A stretch of DNA of 64,000 bases. It comes from Chitinophaga sp. MM2321 (lineage in GTDB: Bacteria; Bacteroidota; Bacteroidia; Chitinophagales; Chitinophagaceae). Shown piece after piece: positions 9,123 through 17,118 of the stretch. The position numbers and the translations under genes are program-made. The stretch covers positions 5,737,001-5,801,000 of the forward strand of contig NZ_OZ035533.1 in NCBI RefSeq assembly GCF_964033635.1, read 5' to 3'. Position 1 is the first letter of the stretch, and each line of letters starts with the position of its first letter. Under the pieces are notes generated by a model that worked only from the letters and a program-made list of their open reading frames with translations, did no database searches and had not been told where the DNA came from.

Positions 9123-9782
9123 TTACATACTGATATAATTCATCAGCAGATCATAGTTCTTTTTAAGTATTTCTTCTTCCGGTTCTTCGGATAAAACATA
9201 TTTAATGAAGTAATTAAACCGTTCAAATGTGGCCACCAGCGCGTGTAATTCCTGGCGGTTTGTTTTCAGCAATACTTCCAGCTTTCCGGTAGTGGCATCT
9301 GTGAGCGTGTTAACACTCAGCAGGGTTACATCATTGGATTCTGCAATGCGGGCAATTTCGCTGAGGCTGTAATCGCGGGCATCCATTTCCAGTGCGAGTA
9401 CGCCACCTACTTCCTTCACCGCGTTATATTGCGCCAGGGCTGCCAGCAGATTATCTTTGGTAATGATACCCAGGTATTCGTTTTCTTTCGAAATAACAGG
9501 TAACGCTGATAACTTGAATTGATGAAATAATTTCAGGGCCTCAAAAAGATGCGCCTGTTCCATCACGGCGGGCCGTGTTCCGTTTAATTCCAGTGATGTC
9601 AGTAGTGTTTCGGGGTCTTCAAGATCCATGATCTGATCTTCCTCTACCATTGCCACATACTTATTCTCCACTACCATCGGCAATTGCGTAAGATGATATT
9701 CATTCATCAGGCGCAACGCCTTCACTCCTGCATCCATCGGATGCAGAATAGGTACTGTTGATATGAGATCTCTGGCAATCAT
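9123..9782 (-). CDS. CBS-domain protein
   Basis: Soluble protein of 219 residues with two CBS motifs in its first 130 residues (ISTVPILHPMDAGVKALRLM and RPAVMEQAHLFEALKLFHQF, each followed by an ALPVI/LPMVV strand and a D-aspartate turn such as LGIITKDNLL). CBS pairs bind adenosyl ligands and regulate partner domains. The C-terminal 80 residues (KEVGGVLALEMDARDYSLSE onward) look like an ACT-type fold, a combination seen in regulatory proteins. It lies between the hydrolase gene and the Omp85/nadK genes. The ligand and partner cannot be read from sequence. Confidence 0.8.
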   Translation of the reverse strand: MIARDLISTVPILHPMDAGVKALRLMNEYHLTQLPMVVENKYVAMVEEDQIMDLEDPETLLTSLELNGTRPAVMEQAHLFEALKLFHQFKLSALPVISKENEYLGIITKDNLLAALAQYNAVKEVGGVLALEMDARDYSLSEIARIAESNDVTLLSVNTLTDATTGKLEVLLKTNRQELHALVATFERFNYFIKYVLSEEPEEEILKKNYDLLMNYISM

Positions 9783-9908
9783 TTTCGTGTATTCTTACAC
9801 AATAATAGCAAAGAATCTTCCAACAGAAAAAGAAATTACATGTACAGTCATGCTACTGCACCCCTCAGGTCAGTAGTAAATCATCATTGTAGTGGGTCTG
9901 TATACCGG

Positions 9909-10685
9909 TTAAGCGATTGCTTTTTCCTGCAGTTTCTCTAAAAAGGCGTGTAGAATCTTGTTGAATTCTTCCGGGACTTCCATCATAGGTGCGTGACCGC
10001 ATTTATCAATAAACTGCAGTTCAGAATTAGGTATAAGCTTTTGAAATTCTTCTCCAACCATAGGAGGAGTAACGGTATCATTATTACCCCAGATGAGTAA
10101 AGTAGGCTGTTTGATATCTTTTAGTTCGTCTCCCAGGTTGTGCCGGATAGCTGATTTTGCCAGGGTAATGATTTTGATCACCTTCAGGCGGTTATTTACG
10201 ATCTCGAACATTTCATCCACCAGTTCTTTGGTAGCTATTTTCGGATCATAAAAGGTGAGTTCCGCTTTCTTGCGGATATATTCATAGTCGCCCCGCTTAG
10301 GATAAGTTTCACCCATTCCGTTTTCAAACAAGCCGGAACTGCCTGTAAGTGTCAGGGATTTAATAGGCGCTTCAGGATGCTTAAGCAGGTATACCAAAGC
10401 CACATGACCACCCAGTGAGTTGCCCAGCAGGTGCACGTTTTTGTAGCCTCTCGCTTCCATAAATTTATGCACATACTTTGCCAGCCCGCCTACTGATGTT
10501 TCCAGGATGTTTAAATCATACAGGGGTAACATCGGAATCACAACCTTGTTATACTGCCGGAAATACTCAACCATGTGCGCGAAATTACTCAAAGCACCAA
10601 AAAGCCCATGCAATAATACCAGTGGTTCTCCTTCTCCTTCTTCTATGAAATTAAACTTACCCTGTGTTTTGATTTCGTAATCCAT
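9909..10685 (-). CDS. Alpha/beta hydrolase
   Basis: Cytosolic alpha/beta-hydrolase fold protein of 258 residues. The oxyanion motif is VLLHGLFGALSNF, the nucleophile elbow is GNSLGGH (Ser), the acid lies in LLIWGNNDTVTPP, and the catalytic His in DKCGHAPMMEVPEEF. I use the ATG at 10685 (MDYEIKTQ); a TTG two codons upstream is also in frame. It lies 65 nt after cvpA and probably belongs to the gldC-yqeY-cvpA transcript. The substrate is unknown; the closest families are general esterases and C-C bond hydrolases. Confidence 0.88.
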   Translation of the reverse strand: MDYEIKTQGKFNFIEEGEGEPLVLLHGLFGALSNFAHMVEYFRQYNKVVIPMLPLYDLNILETSVGGLAKYVHKFMEARGYKNVHLLGNSLGGHVALVYLLKHPEAPIKSLTLTGSSGLFENGMGETYPKRGDYEYIRKKAELTFYDPKIATKELVDEMFEIVNNRLKVIKIITLAKSAIRHNLGDELKDIKQPTLLIWGNNDTVTPPMVGEEFQKLIPNSELQFIDKCGHAPMMEVPEEFNKILHAFLEKLQEKAIA

Positions 10686-10756
10686 TGCCAAATCTTGAAA
10701 GTCAATTTTACGCTAAAATAATTCTTTTTATTAATCTAAATAATGTTTGAAACGAG

Positions 10757-11299
10757 TTAAGCAGGTTGAATATGCCGGGCTGCCTGCTCAAAAAATGACT
10801 GCAATTGGGCGAACATATCCTTAAACACAGGTATCAGATTCCCCATGTGATCCAGTACCCAAGGGCCAATTTTCTCAATATAAGGGTATACGGCAGATTG
10901 TAGTTTTGTTTCAGGACTTAACCAGTACAACTGATTGGCCATCCATAATAATACACTGTATATTATTATAAATATCAGGCCATAGAGGAGGATGCCACCC
11001 AGTTTATTCAGCCAGCCCAGCATCACCAGCTCCACCAGTTTCTGCAAGGCGCCGGCTCCTAACCTTACCAGCAATACCACCCCTATAAACAGGCAGATAA
11101 AACACAGAACGGGAACCCAACGGGAATGCATATCCCAATGTTCCTGCACATACAAAGCGGTAACTGTAGAAAGTTTGAGCGCCGCCGCCAGTCCAAGTAT
11201 GACTGCCACCAGCGAAAACAAAGCCACTATCAGTCCGCGTGTAAACCCCTTATAGATGGCAAACACCATTATAATGGCAAAAATGATATCTATTGACAA
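10757..11299 (-). CDS. cvpA: CvpA family membrane protein
   Basis: Integral membrane protein of 180 residues with four predicted transmembrane helices: near the N-terminus (IDIIFAIIMVFAIYKGFTRG, containing the family's conserved G-x-x-R-G), at about residues 22-42, 62-82 and 100-122. The tail after residue 130 is amphipathic. CvpA was named for colicin V production in E. coli and is now linked to envelope stress tolerance; its molecular activity is not settled. It is 17 nt downstream of yqeY and likely co-transcribed with it and gldC. Confidence 0.87.
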   Translation of the reverse strand: MSIDIIFAIIMVFAIYKGFTRGLIVALFSLVAVILGLAAALKLSTVTALYVQEHWDMHSRWVPVLCFICLFIGVVLLVRLGAGALQKLVELVMLGWLNKLGGILLYGLIFIIIYSVLLWMANQLYWLSPETKLQSAVYPYIEKIGPWVLDHMGNLIPVFKDMFAQLQSFFEQAARHIQPA

Positions 11300-11316
11300 A
11301 ACAGCGTTTTTCCGGA

Positions 11317-11766
11317 TTATTTCAGCAGTTCCTTTACCATGGCGGAAATAGCCTTTCCATCCGTTTTACCTGCCAGTTGCTTGGTAGCAACGCCCATCAC
11401 TTTACCCATATCAGCGGGTGAGCTGGCGCCGGTAGCGGCAATAATACCGGTAATGGCTGTACGTAATTCGGCTTCATTCATTTGTTGGGGAAGGAAACGC
11501 CCGATAACCGCCAGTTCTTCTTCTTCTTTTACTGCCAGGTCTTCCCTGTTCTGTTGCCGGAAGATCTCCAGGGAGTCTTTCCGCTGCTTGGCCAGTTTCT
11601 GTAACAACTTTGATTCGTCTGCTTCCGTGAGCTCACCCGTACTGCCTTCAGCCGTTTTGGCCAGCAGAATAGCCGCTTTGATGGCCCGCAAAGCACGCAG
11701 CTCCGCTTCTTTTTTACCCAGCATCGCAGTTTTGATCTCTGCGTTAATATTTAATTCTAATGACAT
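11317..11766 (-). CDS. yqeY: GatB/YqeY domain-containing protein
   Basis: Soluble helical protein of 149 residues. It matches the stand-alone YqeY family, related to the tRNA-binding tail of GatB: LNINAEIKTAMLGKKEAELRALRAIKAA at the N-terminus, then LQKLAKQRKDSLEIF, EELAVIGRFLPQQM, and the C-terminal DMGKVMGVATKQLAGKTDGK. The family role is thought to concern amidotransferase or tRNA interaction, but this protein is free-standing. It lies 18 nt after gldC and 17 nt before cvpA, so the three are surely one operon. Confidence 0.93.
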   Translation of the reverse strand: MSLELNINAEIKTAMLGKKEAELRALRAIKAAILLAKTAEGSTGELTEADESKLLQKLAKQRKDSLEIFRQQNREDLAVKEEEELAVIGRFLPQQMNEAELRTAITGIIAATGASSPADMGKVMGVATKQLAGKTDGKAISAMVKELLK

Positions 11767-11784
11767 ATGGTAACGTTTAATGGA

Positions 11785-12132
11785 TTATTTGCCTTCAGCT
11801 TCCTGCTTTTCCTGGAACTTTTTGTAGAAGTCCTTCGCAAAAGTACGCATCTCTTCCGCCTGATCTTTGTATTGGGTAGCCCTTGCATAGGTATCCGCCA
11901 TGGTCATCATTGTCTGGAAAAAGAAATCCGCCATTTCATCTACCATCATATCTTTTGTCCACAGGTCAATACGCAGGGCGGCCTTTTCTGCACTGTCCCA
12001 GAAAGAAATCATCATGGCTTTCGCCTTGATCATCCTGTCTTCCTTGTTATCTGTGGCACTCCACTCTATCGTTTCAGGTACTTTGTTGTCGTCCAGGCCC
12101 ACCTGGATCTGTATGGTAGATACTTTACTCAT
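11785..12132 (-). CDS. gldC: Gliding motility protein GldC
   Basis: Small soluble protein of 115 residues recognised as GldC: MSKVSTIQIQVGLDDNKVPE at the start, then IEWSATDNKEDRMIKAKAMM, FWDSAEKAALRIDLWTKDMM and the C-terminal YKDQAEEMRTFAKDFYKKFQ. In Flavobacterium johnsoniae GldC supports gliding, and its gene sits with gldB; gldB is not next to it here. It is the promoter-proximal gene of a leftward operon with yqeY and cvpA and has a TATTTTTG element 18 nt before its ATG. Its presence supports a gliding-type Bacteroidota but does not prove motility. Confidence 0.88.
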   Translation of the reverse strand: MSKVSTIQIQVGLDDNKVPETIEWSATDNKEDRMIKAKAMMISFWDSAEKAALRIDLWTKDMMVDEMADFFFQTMMTMADTYARATQYKDQAEEMRTFAKDFYKKFQEKQEAEGK

Positions 12133-12149
12133 ATTTTTCTGTTAATGCG

Positions 12150-12157
12150 CAAAAATA
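12150..12157 (-). promoter_or_regulatory. -7 element of the gldC operon
   Basis: Leftward TATTTTTG ends 17 nt before the gldC ATG (12132). It lies directly beside the long inverted repeat at 12162-12265, so the -33 region falls inside the repeat. Confidence 0.6.
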
Positions 12158-12161
12158 CTAT

Positions 12162-12265
12162 CATTTAGTCATTTAGTTATTTAGATATTTGGGTATTTAG
12201 ATTCCGGCAGGGATTCCTTTCTGAAATCAAATACCCAAATATCTAAATAACTAAATGACTAAATG
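12162..12265. repeat. Long inverted repeat made of ATTTAGT units
   Basis: Arms 12162-12203 and 12225-12265 are inverted copies differing by one base, with a perfect core of 37 bp. Each arm is built from tandem variants of the heptamer ATTTAGT. The right arm runs into the GT4 gene and encodes its last codons and stop. A related element lies at 46580-46692, and a degenerate single-arm relative at about 13400-13424. Confidence 0.9.
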
Positions 12266-13355
12266 TGGCCGCTGCCTGCTCCCAGCTATCCACCGGTTTC
12301 GATGGCGGCTGTTTGGCGAGCAGCCTCGATCTCAGCTGTTCATCTTTATATAATAAACTCATTTTCTCTGACAGGTCATCAATACTGGCGGGGTCTGCAT
12401 ACAGGACGGTATCACCGCCGGCCTCCCTGGCAGCCAGGCTTTCCAGCGCAATCACCGGTACACCGCAACGCTGTGCTGCATAAATGGGCAATGCCAGTCC
12501 ATCAAACCTCGACGGATATACGAGTGCATACGCGGCGCCTGTAAGCCGCGCCAATGCAGCCTCATCCAGGTTCTCCAGCCATATCACATCTTCCCTGAAC
12601 TTATAACTCGGCAGGGCCGTCGCTATTTCTGCACCGGCTGGTGTGGCACTACCTGCCAGTACCAACTTCAGATTGGTACGCTGCCGCTTTTTCAGTGCGG
12701 AAAACGCCTTGAATACCGGCATAATATTGTTCCGGGGATGCATACTGCCCGTTATTAAAAAATATTCCACTCCACCGGAAAACTCCTTTTTGGCGGCTTC
12801 CCGCTCTTCCCATTCCAGTGGTTTGTACAACGCACTCACCCCTGTTTCCAGCCGGGTAATCCTGCCTTCCGCAGCGGGGGCATGCCGCAACACGTCGTTT
12901 CTGCCGGTATCGGAAAGCACCGCTATATGCTGCGCCTGCGCCAGGTACCGGAGAATATTTTTTTTGAGATACTGCTGTTGCAGGGCTGACTGCAAACCAG
13001 CGCCTTTCAGAAAAGACAAATCCCTGATCAGCAGGCTGCCGGGAACTTTGCTGCGCAATGGCAATGTGCCGTCCAGTCCCAGGTACACATCGGCGTGGTA
13101 CGCTTTCATAGCCCGGGGCAACTGCCATTCCAGCCACCAGTAAAGGTGCCAGGCCCGGTTGCCTTTCAGCGGCAGTACAACCGTGGTCACATTAGCCGGA
13201 AAGCTAAGGTGCGCAGGTATCTCTCCATCAAAAAAGAATGTAAACCGGTGCTCCGGCTGTTGCCGGCACATCGCTAAAATTATTTCAGTGGCCACCTGTC
13301 CGGTATCAGCAGGCAGATCTCTTCTCAGACAAGCGGCATTAACAGCAATTTGCAT
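12243..13355 (-). CDS. Glycosyltransferase family 4 (GT-B fold)
   Basis: Retaining GT-B type glycosyltransferase of 370 residues. It starts with MQIAVNAACLRRDLPADTGQ, has an acceptor-domain RDLSF segment, then the donor domain with FLITGSMHPRNNIMPVFKAF and the family signature YALVYPSRFDGLALPIYAAQ followed by VPVIALES and GGDTVLYADP. It probably uses a nucleotide sugar to build cell-surface glycans. Its last residues, TFSHLVI, and TAG stop are encoded by the ATTTAGT inverted repeat, so its native C-terminus was probably altered by the element. A TAGGTTTG promoter element lies 26 nt before the ATG. Confidence 0.88.
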   Translation of the reverse strand: MQIAVNAACLRRDLPADTGQVATEIILAMCRQQPEHRFTFFFDGEIPAHLSFPANVTTVVLPLKGNRAWHLYWWLEWQLPRAMKAYHADVYLGLDGTLPLRSKVPGSLLIRDLSFLKGAGLQSALQQQYLKKNILRYLAQAQHIAVLSDTGRNDVLRHAPAAEGRITRLETGVSALYKPLEWEEREAAKKEFSGGVEYFLITGSMHPRNNIMPVFKAFSALKKRQRTNLKLVLAGSATPAGAEIATALPSYKFREDVIWLENLDEAALARLTGAAYALVYPSRFDGLALPIYAAQRCGVPVIALESLAAREAGGDTVLYADPASIDDLSEKMSLLYKDEQLRSRLLAKQPPSKPVDSWEQAAATFSHLVI

Positions 13356-13381
13356 AAATGATTCGTTGGTACGCCAGCCTG

Positions 13382-13389
13382 CAAACCTA
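13382..13389 (-). promoter_or_regulatory. -7 element of the GT4 glycosyltransferase gene
   Basis: Leftward TAGGTTTG fits TAnnTTTG, with the ATG at 13355 about 26 nt downstream. No convincing TTTG is seen at the -33 position. Confidence 0.5.
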
Positions 13390-13442
13390 AACTATTTTGA
13401 GATTTGGTTATTTGTTATTTGATGATGCAGGTATAGCGGCTA

Positions 13443-13880
13443 TCATCCTCCTGATTTGTTGGTGATTAAAAAATCCAGCGGGGTGGATACATTGGCCGTA
13501 TTACCCAGAGAACTCAGCGATACCGTTACTTTATATGTTTTCACCTCCTTCAGGTGTTGGAGGATAATATTAAATTCTCCCGCGGTGGTATCCGGAACAG
13601 CTGCCTGTTCCAACGGAATGCCGCCGGGGTCTGTCTGTACATTGAGTGTTATATGGACACCCTTTTCCGGCACCTTTGATGTGATCTTAACCTTGAAAGT
13701 ATAAGTGCTGTCCAGTGCCACATTGGCCTTACCTACCAGGATGCCCGGCAATTCAAACTTCAGGGCTTCTTCCTGTACGGGTGGTACGGGTTTATCATCC
13801 TGTTTGTTCTTTTTTTTGCAGGCGGAAAAACCGATAAATGTGATGGCTAAGAGTACTGGTAAAAGGCTTTTCAATGACAT
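13443..13880 (-). CDS. Predicted lipoprotein of unknown function
   Basis: Exported lipoprotein of 145 residues. From the ATG at 13880 it has a type II signal peptide ending IGFSAC, with Cys21 as the lipidation site, then a lysine/aspartate linker (KKKNKQDDKPVPP). The rest is a beta-rich domain (LDSTYTFKVKITSKVPEKGV, VTVSLSSLGNTANVSTPLDF) resembling an immunoglobulin-like fold. I recognise no enzyme family. An ATG 48 nt upstream is in frame but would spoil the signal peptide. The gene follows the permease gene by 48 nt and has its own -7 element only 4 nt before ATG. Confidence 0.8.
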   Translation of the reverse strand: MSLKSLLPVLLAITFIGFSACKKKNKQDDKPVPPVQEEALKFELPGILVGKANVALDSTYTFKVKITSKVPEKGVHITLNVQTDPGGIPLEQAAVPDTTAGEFNIILQHLKEVKTYKVTVSLSSLGNTANVSTPLDFLITNKSGG

Positions 13881-13884
13881 AGTG

Positions 13885-13892
13885 CAAAGGTA
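13885..13892 (-). promoter_or_regulatory. -7 element abutting the lipoprotein start codon
   Basis: Leftward TACCTTTG, then CACT, then the ATG of the lipoprotein gene. Transcription from this element would begin at or very near the A of ATG, predicting a leaderless mRNA. Confidence 0.6.
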
Positions 13893-13928
13893 TGAGACAG
13901 ATAAAATTATGTTTTTTTTACATACCAA

Positions 13929-15059
13929 TCAAATTTTACTTCTTACATCCAGGGCATCCCGCAAACCGTTTCCCAACAGGTTAAACGCCAGTACCAGCAG
14001 CATGATAGCCGCCCCCGGTGCCAACGCCAGCAAGGGATTGTGGGTAATAATAAAATTGTAGTTCTCTTTGATCATGAGACCCCAGGACGGTTGCGGAGGC
14101 TGCACCCCCACTCCCAGGAAACTAAGTCCTGCTTCTACTACGATAGCCGTAGCAAAATTACCCGCGGCGACTACCATCACAGGTCCCATGATATTGGGCA
14201 GGATGTGTTTAACAATAATCCGCATATGGCTGTATCCCAGCGCACGGGCTGCTTCTACATATTCCAGCTCACGGATGCCCAGAATCTGCCCGCGGATGAT
14301 CCGCGCCACACCTACCCACAGGGTAAGTCCCACGGCAATGAATACCTGCCAGAAACCTTTTCCCATCGCCAAAGTAAGGGCAAACACCAGCAATAACGAA
14401 GGCATGGACCAGATCACATTCACCAGCCACATCACCACATCATCTGTTGTGCCTTTGAAATACCCGGCAACAGCGCCCAGGAACACACCTATACTCAATG
14501 AAATGATCACTGCAATACAGCCTACACCAAGGCTCACACGGGTCCCCACCAGTAGTCGGCTTAAAATATCGCGGCCAAATTTATCGGTACCCAACCAGAA
14601 TGTTTGTGAGAAAATACGCTCTTGGCTGATCTGCGCCGCCAGCTGATTATACGGCAAATGATCCGGCGGCATCTTTCCATACCATATTGCGGCCAGGTTA
14701 TATTTTTCTTCGCCGCTGGTAGATTCATCTATATAACGCTGCACCACCAGCACACTATCCCTGAATTGCCAGGAACGTACAGGCACCCACGTTACATCTG
14801 ATTCCTGTCCGTACAACAGCTTGTGAAAGAAAGAAACCCTGGCTACCGGCTGTTCTTTTTTAACAGCCAGCATATGAATCCGGAAACCGGGATGCTGTCC
14901 TTCTACTTCCAGGATCATCCTGTTGGCATCGGGTGTATTATCCGGTGCAATCACGTAAGCCAGCATACTGACAACAACAGCCAGCATAATCACTACCAGA
15001 CCAGCTACCGCGCCTTTATTCTGTTGCAGCCGTTTCCAGGCAGATTGAATATTGGACAA
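13929..15059 (-). CDS. ABC transporter permease (OppC/DppC type), orphan
   Basis: Inner-membrane permease of the peptide/nickel importer type, 376 residues. TM1 (about residues 17-37) is followed by an unusually long extracytoplasmic insertion (about residues 38-155), then the family motif FWLGTDKFGRDILSRLL, five more helices, the EAA loop EYVEAARALGYSHMRIIVKH that docks on the ATPase, and SFLGVGVQPPQPSWG near the end. The start is a TTG at 15059; no ATG lies before TM1. No OppB permease, ATPase or binding protein is adjacent. It follows the GT2 gene by 12 nt. Substrate unknown. Confidence 0.88.
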   Translation of the reverse strand: MSNIQSAWKRLQQNKGAVAGLVVIMLAVVVSMLAYVIAPDNTPDANRMILEVEGQHPGFRIHMLAVKKEQPVARVSFFHKLLYGQESDVTWVPVRSWQFRDSVLVVQRYIDESTSGEEKYNLAAIWYGKMPPDHLPYNQLAAQISQERIFSQTFWLGTDKFGRDILSRLLVGTRVSLGVGCIAVIISLSIGVFLGAVAGYFKGTTDDVVMWLVNVIWSMPSLLLVFALTLAMGKGFWQVFIAVGLTLWVGVARIIRGQILGIRELEYVEAARALGYSHMRIIVKHILPNIMGPVMVVAAGNFATAIVVEAGLSFLGVGVQPPQPSWGLMIKENYNFIITHNPLLALAPGAAIMLLVLAFNLLGNGLRDALDVRSKI

Positions 15060-15071
15060 CTGAAAAATAAT

Positions 15072-16214
15072 TTAGTTTACCTGACGGCCTTTCCATTGAT
15101 AACTGCCAAACTTGCCCAGCCAGCCAGCAATTACAATATAAGGAATATGAAATAACTGCCCGGGAATAAACCACGCCAGCATTTCTGTTTTATGAAAGAA
15201 CCGCGCCACGGGCAACAGGAAATACAACTCCATCGTTATTTTCAACAACATCATGATCAGGAACCACGGCCACCAGATGGGCGCCACCAAAGCAATGATA
15301 CCCATCGCCAGCAAGCAGGCATTAAACAGGTATACCAGCAACAACACCCAGGTAATTCTTTTATCCTCATATTTATCTGCCTTCGACGACCAGCGGATCC
15401 GCTGATTCATGAAGTCTTTCAGCGTGTCTACCGGTAATGTACGCACAATCACATCTTCGTTTTTCAGGTACATCACGCCATCAGGATAAGCACTGTATAT
15501 TTTATACATCAGTAGCATATCATCGCCGGAGGCAATATTATCAATACCGGTGAAGCCACCCACATCATAAAACGCTTCCTTCTCATAAGCCAGGTTAGCA
15601 CCATTGCACATAGTACCTGCACGTAACTGGGCTGCAGCCCCCGTGATCCCCTGCATGGTCATGAAGTCCAGCGATTGCAGCTTCTTGAAAAAATTCTGTT
15701 CTTTATAAAAACTTACCGGCGCCGCTATGAATTTAGGACGGTTCACTTCATAGAACTGTACAATCGTTTCTATCCAGCGCGGCCCCATTACACAGTCCGC
15801 ATCTGTAGTAACGATCAGGTCTCCCTGCGCCTGGGAGATCGCTATTTCAATCGCCTTCTTTTTGTAGGAATTAAGTCGCTCCTCTACATTGAGGTGGTCT
15901 TTCAATTGCAACAGATGAATATTTGCTGCCGGGAATCGACTGATCACACCTGCCGTATCATCTGTTGAGAAATCATCTATTATAATCACTTCCAGCAACG
16001 CTGTGGAATAAGTTTGCTGTTGTAAGGCCGCCAGCAGAGCCGGCAGGTTATCGGCCTCATTTCTCGCCGGTATGATCACGGTTACACGTGTGCTACCCAG
16101 CTGTTGCGGCGTAACGGTGAATTTTTGCAGCCGCTTCCAGCCAAGACTGTACCATAACATCAACACGCCGTAGCCTAATGCCAGTCCGATAAGTATAATT
16201 AAGAAAAAATGCAT
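15072..16214 (-). CDS. Membrane glycosyltransferase family 2
   Basis: Inverting GT-A glycosyltransferase of 380 residues anchored by membrane helices at the N-terminus (residues 3-22) and C-terminus (about 295-365). Motifs: VTVIIPARNEADNLPALLAA, EVIIIDDFSTDDT (first Asp), ITTDADC equivalent VTTDADCVMG (DxD), and NQRIRWSSKADKYED in the place of the QxxRW motif. Such enzymes move sugars to lipid or polysaccharide acceptors at the membrane. It lies 6 nt after the hydrolase gene and 12 nt before the permease gene, in one leftward operon. Confidence 0.9.
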   Translation of the reverse strand: MHFFLIILIGLALGYGVLMLWYSLGWKRLQKFTVTPQQLGSTRVTVIIPARNEADNLPALLAALQQQTYSTALLEVIIIDDFSTDDTAGVISRFPAANIHLLQLKDHLNVEERLNSYKKKAIEIAISQAQGDLIVTTDADCVMGPRWIETIVQFYEVNRPKFIAAPVSFYKEQNFFKKLQSLDFMTMQGITGAAAQLRAGTMCNGANLAYEKEAFYDVGGFTGIDNIASGDDMLLMYKIYSAYPDGVMYLKNEDVIVRTLPVDTLKDFMNQRIRWSSKADKYEDKRITWVLLLVYLFNACLLAMGIIALVAPIWWPWFLIMMLLKITMELYFLLPVARFFHKTEMLAWFIPGQLFHIPYIVIAGWLGKFGSYQWKGRQVN

Positions 16215-16220
16215 CTGGGT

Positions 16221-17021
16221 TTAAAGATTTTTTTTGATAATGAAGCCCAGCTCTGTGGAGATCAACTGATGCCCCTTTTCAAGTACGATCATTTTGCACG
16301 GAAATGAACCATCCGCAAAACGGGTTCCCAGTATAGGTGGAATCACCCGGTCGTATTTCCCGAAAACCAGGAGTGTTAAAACGTGATAACCGGATAATAA
16401 TTGCTTACATCTTTTTTTATCCGGCATCATTTTACGCATGATCGTCCATACGTTATAAACAAGCTCCCGTTTCTCCGGTTGATCCATCCTGTGCAATGCA
16501 AATTTGTAAATGCTCTGATTTAGTAAACCAAGCCTGCGCCACAAATGCAGCAAGGTAAAAAACAGCTGTGGATGAAACGTATTGTATTTAAATAATTTAT
16601 TGCCTATACCTGTTTGGGTAACAAACATATGCCAGGGATTGTTTTTCAGACCATCCGCAGCCAACATGATAAGATGATCTATCCGGGTAGGCATTTTCTC
16701 TACCAGGCATAGGGCCAAACGCCCACCCATGCTGTATCCTAACAGGGAAAACCGCTCTTTTTCATAGCGATGCAGCACCCGCATTACCACCGCTACCAGG
16801 TCGTCCTTTTCAAAAACACGGTTTTCCTGCCAGTCCGTCTTCCCATGCAAAGGCATATCCAGTGCGATGATGGTGAACTGATCGCCCAAACCTTCCGTGA
16901 GTGGGCTGAAATGAGCAGCACTTTCACCAAAACCGTGTAAACAGATCAGGAGTTGCTCCCCCGAACCATTACAGGTACCGTGAAAATGGCTTTTCAAATA
17001 TGGCAGAAAAAAGTTGCTCAT
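16221..17021 (-). CDS. Alpha/beta hydrolase
   Basis: Alpha/beta-hydrolase fold protein of 266 residues. The oxyanion strand is LLICLHGFGESAAHF, the nucleophile elbow GYSMGGR, the acid lies in LLVFGKYDRVIPP and the His in LEKGHQLI. The N-terminus (MSNFFLPYLKSHFHGTCNGS) shows no signal peptide. It is the first gene of a leftward group with a GT2 glycosyltransferase, an orphan permease and a lipoprotein. Substrate unknown; an esterase on a lipid or polyketide-like compound would fit the context, but this is a guess. Confidence 0.85.
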   Translation of the reverse strand: MSNFFLPYLKSHFHGTCNGSGEQLLICLHGFGESAAHFSPLTEGLGDQFTIIALDMPLHGKTDWQENRVFEKDDLVAVVMRVLHRYEKERFSLLGYSMGGRLALCLVEKMPTRIDHLIMLAADGLKNNPWHMFVTQTGIGNKLFKYNTFHPQLFFTLLHLWRRLGLLNQSIYKFALHRMDQPEKRELVYNVWTIMRKMMPDKKRCKQLLSGYHVLTLLVFGKYDRVIPPILGTRFADGSFPCKMIVLEKGHQLISTELGFIIKKNL

Positions 17022-17118
17022 AAAGGGGGCAATGATACTGAAAATTAATTACGAATCGGACCAGGATTAAACTGGTTTAATTTCGGTAAATTACAGCACT
17101 ACCAAAAATTCAGATAAC

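Noticed and set aside
12162..12265. ATTTAGT tandem units as a CRISPR array
   Set aside because: Units are 7 nt without spacers and form inverted arms; no cas genes are near.
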